Assembly (NCBI GenBank): GCA_049487715.1 | Contig: CP150574.1 | Location: 62,001 to 126,000, forward strand | Length of the DNA stretch: 64,000 nucleotides | Direction of reading: 5' to 3' | Source: Pycnococcus provasolii | Taxonomy: Eukaryota; Chlorophyta; Pseudoscourfieldiophyceae; Pseudoscourfieldiales | Position numbers and translations under genes: made by a program | Shown: positions 58,983 through 64,000 of the stretch, in pieces | Position numbering within the stretch: the stretch's first letter is position 1 | Layout: the number at the start of each line of letters is the position of its first letter | Notes under the pieces: generated by a model | What the model was told of the DNA's origin: nothing | Database searches by the model: none | Seen by the model: only the letters and a program-made list of their open reading frames with translations

Positions 58983-61757
58983 CTAAAGCAGCGAGTAACG
59001 GCTCGTGCGCCGTGCCGTTGTCGGACGATCCTTCTCCTTGGGGGCCTGTTGTTGTCCACCCTCGAACAGCGTGTACCCACCCCGCCTCCTCGACGTTGGA
59101 ATGGATGTGCCGTCCGTCGCTGCTTTCGACGACGGAAGCACATCCGCGGTGGGTGTCGCGAATGCGGGCGTGTACGGAGTTGAAGGTGTCGTATCTGCGA
59201 AGAGTGGGTTTCCATGCCGCTCCGTCTCCTCGGGAGCTTCCGACCAGAGGTGGTCAAGCGCGTCTTCGTCGTGCTTTCTTTGCTCCTGCTCTTGCTCAGT
59301 ATTCGACACAGATGCCGAGGACGCTGACGGCCTGCGGGAGGAAAACGAAGAAAGTGCGCTCAAGTCCTTGGCGGCGCTGCGAAATAGCTCGGCGCGTGAC
59401 GTGCGACGCGTCACGCTGGCAACCCTTGCAGCAACCTTCTCAGCCTCCTCGCGATGGCTAGCCGCCCTTGCACGACTCTCCTCCACCGCCGCAAGGTGAG
59501 CAGCCACCTCGGCATGGACATCCACATCGGCTCCTGACGGCGGGCTCAAGGCCCGGATCCTATTGCTCGCCGAACCATTCGCTGATGAGGAGGGAGCGTC
59601 GTCGACGACGACGGCGCTGCCCGTGCGTTCGGCACGGCTTACCGCTTTTGACGGCGAAGACTTTGCCAGAGCTTCCGCGCGGCGCTCCGCTGATGCGGCG
59701 CGTTCCTCAGCCTCCTGTAGCAGTGACGCGAGCTCCACCTCCTTCTCCGCAGTTGTCTTCAGCTGATCCTCCACCTCCTCCTTTGCAGCCTCCACCTCGC
59801 CAACGCGCTCCGCGAGCTCCTCTGCCATGCGTTCGAGCTCGGAAAGCCGCGACACGGCTTCGTCACGCTCACCCTCCGCCGAGACGGCACGCGCCATTGC
59901 AGTCTCTAACTCGGCCGCCGCATCTTCCACCGCTCTCGTAATCTGCTCGCCCTCCTCTTCCGCGTTAGCACGCATCGTTGTGAGTTCAGCCTCCGCCTGA
60001 TCAGCTCGTGCCTCAGCACTCGCCGCTCGCGAAATCTGCTCAGCCATCTCTTCCATTTCGGCACGTACCGCCGCCAAATTCGCCTCTGCCCGATCAGCGC
60101 GTGCCTCCGCATCTGCAGCAAGAGAACGCCTGGTCGTCTCCAGCGCTTGGACTTGCTTCTCCGCCAATGCCAGTTTCTCGCGAACGGATGCCAGATCAGT
60201 TTGAACGGCAACAAGTTCGTCGCGAGGTGCGGTGGATAGCGCGAGTACAGCAGCCTTGGCAGCAGCAGCCTCTTGCTCGGTGTGCACATGCCTTAGCTGC
60301 GATTGTAGGTCTTCAATCTCCCTATGGGCTGCTTTAGCTTCTTCTTGTGCCACGGCTAGCTCCTGCCGCGCCGCTTCTACCTCATCAACCACCGACTCGC
60401 GTCTCGTCTCCTCTGCCTTTTTCAGGTGCTCAACCTGCGTGCGCAATTCGCCCGCCTCCGCCTCCGCGCGCTCTGACGACGATGTCAGCTGCTTGATCTT
60501 GTCGCGCAGCTCACCGGCCTCTGCCTCCACGCGCTCTGACGACGACGTCAGCTGAGCCCACAGCTCGCTCGCCTCCGCCTCCGCGCGCTCCGACGACGAT
60601 GTCAGCTGCTTGATCTTGTCGCGCATCTCGCCCGCCTCCGTCTCCGCGCGCTCCGACGACGACGTCAGCTGAGCCCGCAGCTCGCTCGCCTCCGCCTGCG
60701 CGCGCTCTGACGACGATGTCAGCTGCTTGATCTTGTCGCGCATCTCGCCCGCCTCCGCCTCCGCGCGCTCCGACGACGACGTCAGCTGAGCCCGCAGCTC
60801 GCTCGCCTCCGCCTGCGCGCGCTCTGACGACGACGTCAGCTGCTCCACCTGCGTGCGCAGCCCGCCCGCCTCCGCCTCCGCGCGCTCTGACGACGATGTT
60901 AGCTGCTCCACCTGCGTGCGCAGCTCGGCCGCCTCAGTCTCCGTGGTACTCAGAGAATCGCTCATTTCTTTTGCTTTCTCCAGTTGTACTTGAAGCTCAG
61001 TGACTTTCGCTGCATTCGACGTTGCCTCTTCACGAGCCTCCTGCGCCGCTGCAAGCGCCGTCTGCGTGTCTGCCCTCGCACGGTCCGCCTCTGCGCGCGC
61101 CTCTCCGATAGCAATGCCCTCCGCCTCTGCCTGCGTGCCAACTAGCGTAGCAAGTGCCGTCGCCCTGGCGAGTTCCGCACCCCAGTCGGCGAGGAACGTT
61201 GCACTTCGTCTTGACTCCGCGTCCACGACAGTTTCGTACGCCTGCACGTCGATGCGTTCGCTGCGTGCGACGCTTGCCCAGTCGCGTCTGGCTGAGTTTG
61301 TGTCCGCCAGCAGGTCGCGGTACGTCATCAACTGCTCCGCGTGCGCCGCCGATCCTTCCGCGCGTTGCAGGTTCTGCTGCGCGAGCTCGCCTTCTATGCC
61401 CTGGTTCGTGTTAAGACGTGTTTTGGTGTGTCAGTGAGTTTATTGTTTTCGCCAAAAGGCAAGCGAGCGAAGCCTGTGCGGCTCCACCGCTCAACTGACC
61501 TGCGCGTGCTGTTCAAGTTCTCCGAGCGCCGCTTCCAACCTCTCAACCCGTTCCGCCATTTCCCGCTCCCTTCTCTGGGACATCTCGAGCTCGGCCGTCG
61601 TTCGTTCGAGGTCTTTGAGGTTGGCCGTCGCTCTTTCCGTCGCGAGGTCGCGTTCGAGTATGGTTGCTCTGAGTTCTGCGCGCACTTCAGACATTTCGAG
61701 CGGCGACGGCGCGTCCGGCCGACTGTGCCGCGAGCGCGACGGCGTGAAGCACCGCAT
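58983..61757 (-). CDS. Repetitive coiled-coil protein (exons 61500-61757 and 58983-61400)
   Basis: About 891 residues. Exon 1 (86 residues) is already coiled coil (ERATANLKDLERTTAELEMS) and ends ELEQHAQ; exon 2 continues GIEGELAQQNLQRAEG in phase 0. The central region (about 240-400) is built of tandem units of about 17-20 residues of the type QLTSSSERAEAEAGELR, whose DNA copies are nearly identical. The coil continues to about 660. The C-terminal 200 residues are Ser/Ala-rich and disordered, ending RRTSRYSLL. No catalytic motif; a structural or tethering role is inferred. Start at 61757 (MRCFTPSRSR) or 61694 (MSEVRAEL) both possible. Confidence 0.8.
60430..60930. repeat. Tandem coiled-coil coding repeats
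   Basis: About nine copies of a CGCTCTGACGACGATGTCAG-type unit with alternating linkers (AGCTGCTTGATCTTGTCGCG or AGCTGAGCCCGCAGCTCGCT), period about 57 bases with 117-base higher-order pairs. Confidence 0.85.
61401..61499 (-). other. Spliceosomal intron in coiled-coil gene (99 nt)
   Basis: Minus-strand GTCAGT donor at 61499, CACTGAC branch-like motif (about 61429-61435), CAG acceptor at 61401-61403. Removing it joins two coiled-coil segments in phase 0. Confidence 0.85.
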
Positions 61758-63320
61758 GTTTGTGGATGAGAAAAACGGGTCTGGGAGAGCGGGAGGAAAT
61801 CTCCGTTCTAAATCTCCCCTATCCAGGTAGGAATTACAAATTTCTTTCGACTACATGTCCCATACAATTACATGGGGTTGATTTAGAAAGAGGACCATAC
61901 TGTAGGATGATTGCATTACGGTAAGGGAGGTCAGCCTCCACTCTGGCACTCTCCAGCCTTCACCTCCTCGGAGCCTGGGAGCCTTCGTCCGTTCGTCCGT
62001 TCCGTCCGGTAACCACGTCGTATTCACAAATGGGGAGCCTGGGCCTGGGACTCTGGGAGTGTGTGGGAACCCTCCTTGGCTGACGCTTTTGAGAGTTCTA
62101 CCTGGACGGAGGCCACGCCAGCGTCCAGTAACTATCATGTTTTCAGTGACCAGTGCACCAGAGGAGTGATCTAGGGATGGCAAGACGACTGACCACCATG
62201 ACGAGGTACAGTACTGGAAAGGTTTACCACTTCTACCAGGTACCGGGTACATAAAAGGTCCAGCCAGATGCTCTGCAGAGGCGGCTTAAGCGACGATGCG
62301 AGGCCGGTATGCAAGGCGTGCGAACTGCGAAAGACGTGGTATGTACAGGGAAAAGTACCACGTGGCCCAATTTAAAATTCTCCATGCTTTCCTCCCAGCT
62401 CCGCAGAGGAGGTGCTCCGCAGCGTTTGTTTATTAGAAGAGCAGAGAACAGTAAAGTTTATGAGGCTCCGAAGCACTCACGAGCGACGTTTACGTTTACG
62501 AGGTGAACTTAGTTCTTATTTTACCAGCAAGAACCACTCGTTGCGCAAATGGTGATGACGAACTTGCTCATCGGCGAGGCTCATAGTTCTTAGTCTAGTT
62601 GGTATGAAGTGGAAGTTCCCAAGAAGGAACACAAGAGAGAGTTGGAATCTTGCTTAAGCGAGCATGGTCTCATCAGGTGCGCCAATGAGTGCGCGACGAG
62701 TGCGCGTCAGCCTAAATGTCACTCCTTCCTGTACGGGTAGACCAAACGGGTGGTCATAAACCTTTATTAAGGTTCGAGACTTCGAGGGAATAAGCAGCCT
62801 AACTAGTTTAGACGTGTGCTGTTCTGTGCTGTGCTGCAGTGATAGGTATTTGCGCCGCTGCTGCTTAAGCCGTTCCAACTTCCCACCTGACGCCTGCGCT
62901 CTGCGTCGGTCGGACGTCGTCATTGCACCTCACGACCACGGCTTAAGCAGCTCACACCACTCCTCATCTGTCTCACGGGCGCCCGCCCATTCCCACGTTC
63001 CACAGGTGGTTTCTTTTTCGAGAGGTTGGGTTCATTATCTCGTCGTATCTGCGTCGGTAATCTATTGCGCGCACGCAAACTTACACGCGTTACATACTTA
63101 CTTACCTACTGCTATCGTACTACGATAGTAAGCTTAAGTCCTTCGACAGTTTCCTTTGGGACAGACATAACGCTCGTCGTGCGGTGCGGTGAACCACACG
63201 TCAGTAGTGTTTTCAAGCCTCTTGCAGTGCAAGGCTTCGTGGAAAGAACTTCCACTTCAACAAGTGTCAGTTCACGCCGGCCGGCTGGCTCGCACGCGCA
63301 CACGCACGCGCTTCTACAAT
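61758..63320. promoter_or_regulatory. 1.6-kb divergent gap without a supported gene
   Basis: Between the coiled-coil gene (-) and the LSD1-type gene (+). Open frames here (for example 61851-62252 minus, 62654-62923 minus) lack recognisable features. Words such as GGTACCGGGTACA near 62238, GAGGCTCCGAAG and three GCTTAAGC palindrome-like sites (62286, 62863, 62941) are present. It may hide a decayed element; nothing can be named. Confidence 0.4.
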
Positions 63321-64000
63321 ATGGCGCACCAGCACCAGCACCAGCACAACCACAACCGCACGCAGTCGCAGGTCGTATGCAGCGGGTGCAGGCAACTTCT
63401 CGTCTACCCGCAAGGGGCAAACAACGTGCGCTGCGCACTCTGCAACACCATAACCGCCGTGCCACCACCAGGAACGGAGATGGCACAGCTCGTATGCGGA
63501 GGATGTCGAACACTGCTCATGTACACGCGATTCGCGTCGTCTGTGCAGTGCTCGGTATGCTCCACCGTCAACCTCGCGATGCACAGCAACCAAATCGCAC
63601 ACCTGCACTGCGGAGGGTGCGGCCTCGTGCTAATGTTCGCGTACGGAGCCAGCTCCGTGAAGTGCGCTTCGTGCAACTTCATCACAAGCGCCGTCGGGCA
63701 GCCAGGTGCCGTGCCACCCGCGGGAACGCGAGGGGGAGAGGCAGGTACAAGTAGTGGCGGGGCAAGTGCAGGCGGATTGGCGGGTGGCTCAGATGGCACA
63801 AAGGCTACGGCGTTCACAACGGTCGTCGTCGAGAACCCGCACACACTCGACGCAGACGGAAACGAAACGACCAGCACCGTGCTCGGCGTCGCGCTCGTGC
63901 CCGAGAGAGTACAACCTTCGAATGGAGGGGCGGCGGGCAGCGGTGCGGGTGGCAGTAGCGCCGCTGGCGGCGGCGGAAGTTCCTCGACGCAGAGTGGAGA
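63321..64000 (+). CDS. LSD1/LOL-type zinc-finger protein (3' end beyond window)
   Basis: Open frame from ATG 63321 to the window end (226 codons). After a His/Gln run ([13 protein letters not shown]) come three LSD1-type C2C2 zinc fingers of the pattern C-x2-C-R-x-L-L-x-Y-x-x-G-A-x5-C-x2-[21 protein letters not shown] (about 19-38), [20 protein letters not shown] (about 60-79) and [20 protein letters not shown] (about 97-116). Plant LSD1/LOL proteins with three such fingers regulate cell death and oxidative-stress responses through protein contacts. The third finger is variant (GLVLMFA). The rest is Gly/Ser/Ala-rich linker. The adjacent long frames in other phases are shadows. Confidence 0.9.
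   Translation, partial: MAHQHQHQHNHNRTQSQVVCSGCRQLLVYPQGANNVRCALCNTITAVPPPGTEMAQLVCGGCRTLLMYTRFASSVQCSVCSTVNLAMHSNQIAHLHCGGCGLVLMFAYGASSVKCASCNFITSAVGQPGAVPPAGTRGGEAGTSSGGASAGGLAGGSDGTKATAFTTVVVENPHTLDADGNETTSTVLGVALVPERVQPSNGGAAGSGAGGSSAAGGGGSSSTQSG

Noticed and set aside
63026-63877. Long frames on both strands over the LSD1 gene
   Set aside because: Shadows of the true frame starting at 63321, which carries the three zinc fingers.
1-64000. Chromosome end or telomere
   Set aside because: The TTAGGG arrays are short, face both ways and are flanked by genes on both sides, so this is internal sequence.
1-64000. CRISPR arrays, bacterial operons, rRNA and tRNA genes
   Set aside because: No spaced direct repeats of CRISPR type; gene families and introns are eukaryotic; no convincing A-box/B-box pairs or rRNA sequence found by eye, though a covariance-model scan could not be run.

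Overview
The window reads as nuclear DNA of a compact, GC-rich green picoalga, most likely a prasinophyte. The grounds are: chloroplast-type nuclear genes (a MET1-like PSII-assembly factor, two NTF2-like proteins with transit-type N-termini), plant-lineage families (KEG-type kinase domain, ZFWD-type WD40, LSD1 zinc finger, SANT+DUF3755 protein, RHD3/Sey1 GTPase), a PUFA-type ELO elongase, a selenocysteine-synthesis enzyme (SepSecS), very few and short spliceosomal introns, and short intergenic gaps. The exact genus cannot be told from the sequence alone. There is no operon logic, CRISPR, rRNA or recognisable tRNA. About thirty protein genes are supported, many arranged head to head.

Layout. 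1-5 kb: 3' part of a SCYL1-type pseudokinase, a ZFWD-like WD40 protein, a TraB-family protein. 5-12 kb: coiled-coil protein, KEG-like kinase, SANT/DUF3755 nuclear protein. 13-19 kb: TFIIH p62/TFB1 subunit and mitochondrial glycine decarboxylase P protein. 19-27 kb: unknown membrane protein, STRAP WD40, VTT-domain membrane protein, ELO elongase (one intron), mitochondrial uL22, SepSecS. 27-39 kb: a small basic candidate gene, MET1-like protein, a 1174-aa low-complexity protein with a duplicated Cys motif, a large membrane protein with a split HAW/WIDIFC/WCQFEL domain, a predicted myristoylated protein, and a small orphan. 39-47 kb: Dispatched-like RND transporter, DUF2358 protein, MaoC-type dehydratase, SFT2 protein, orphan membrane protein. 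47.5-49.4 kb: a transposon graveyard (copia RNase H end plus likely LTR, Helitron fragment, J-domain-like remnant). 49.4-64 kb: NTF2-like plastid protein, RHD3/Sey1, TM9SF nonaspanin (one intron), seven-blade WD40 protein with an unknown C-terminal region, repetitive coiled-coil protein (one intron), and the 5' part of an LSD1 zinc-finger gene.

Two window-wide patterns stand out. First, short TTAGGG/CCCTAA arrays (one to six units, often degenerate) lie in eight promoter-type gaps and in one convergent gap; they look like telo-box promoter elements rather than chromosome ends. Second, several otherwise good genes (SCYL1, SANT/DUF3755, ELO, the myristoylated protein, the small basic gene) change frame by one base at or beside short runs or simple repeats, which points to residual base-level errors in the assembly rather than to a set of pseudogenes. 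Three introns (95, 99 and 236 nt) are readable from protein continuity; each has GT..AG ends and a CTGAC branch-point-like motif.
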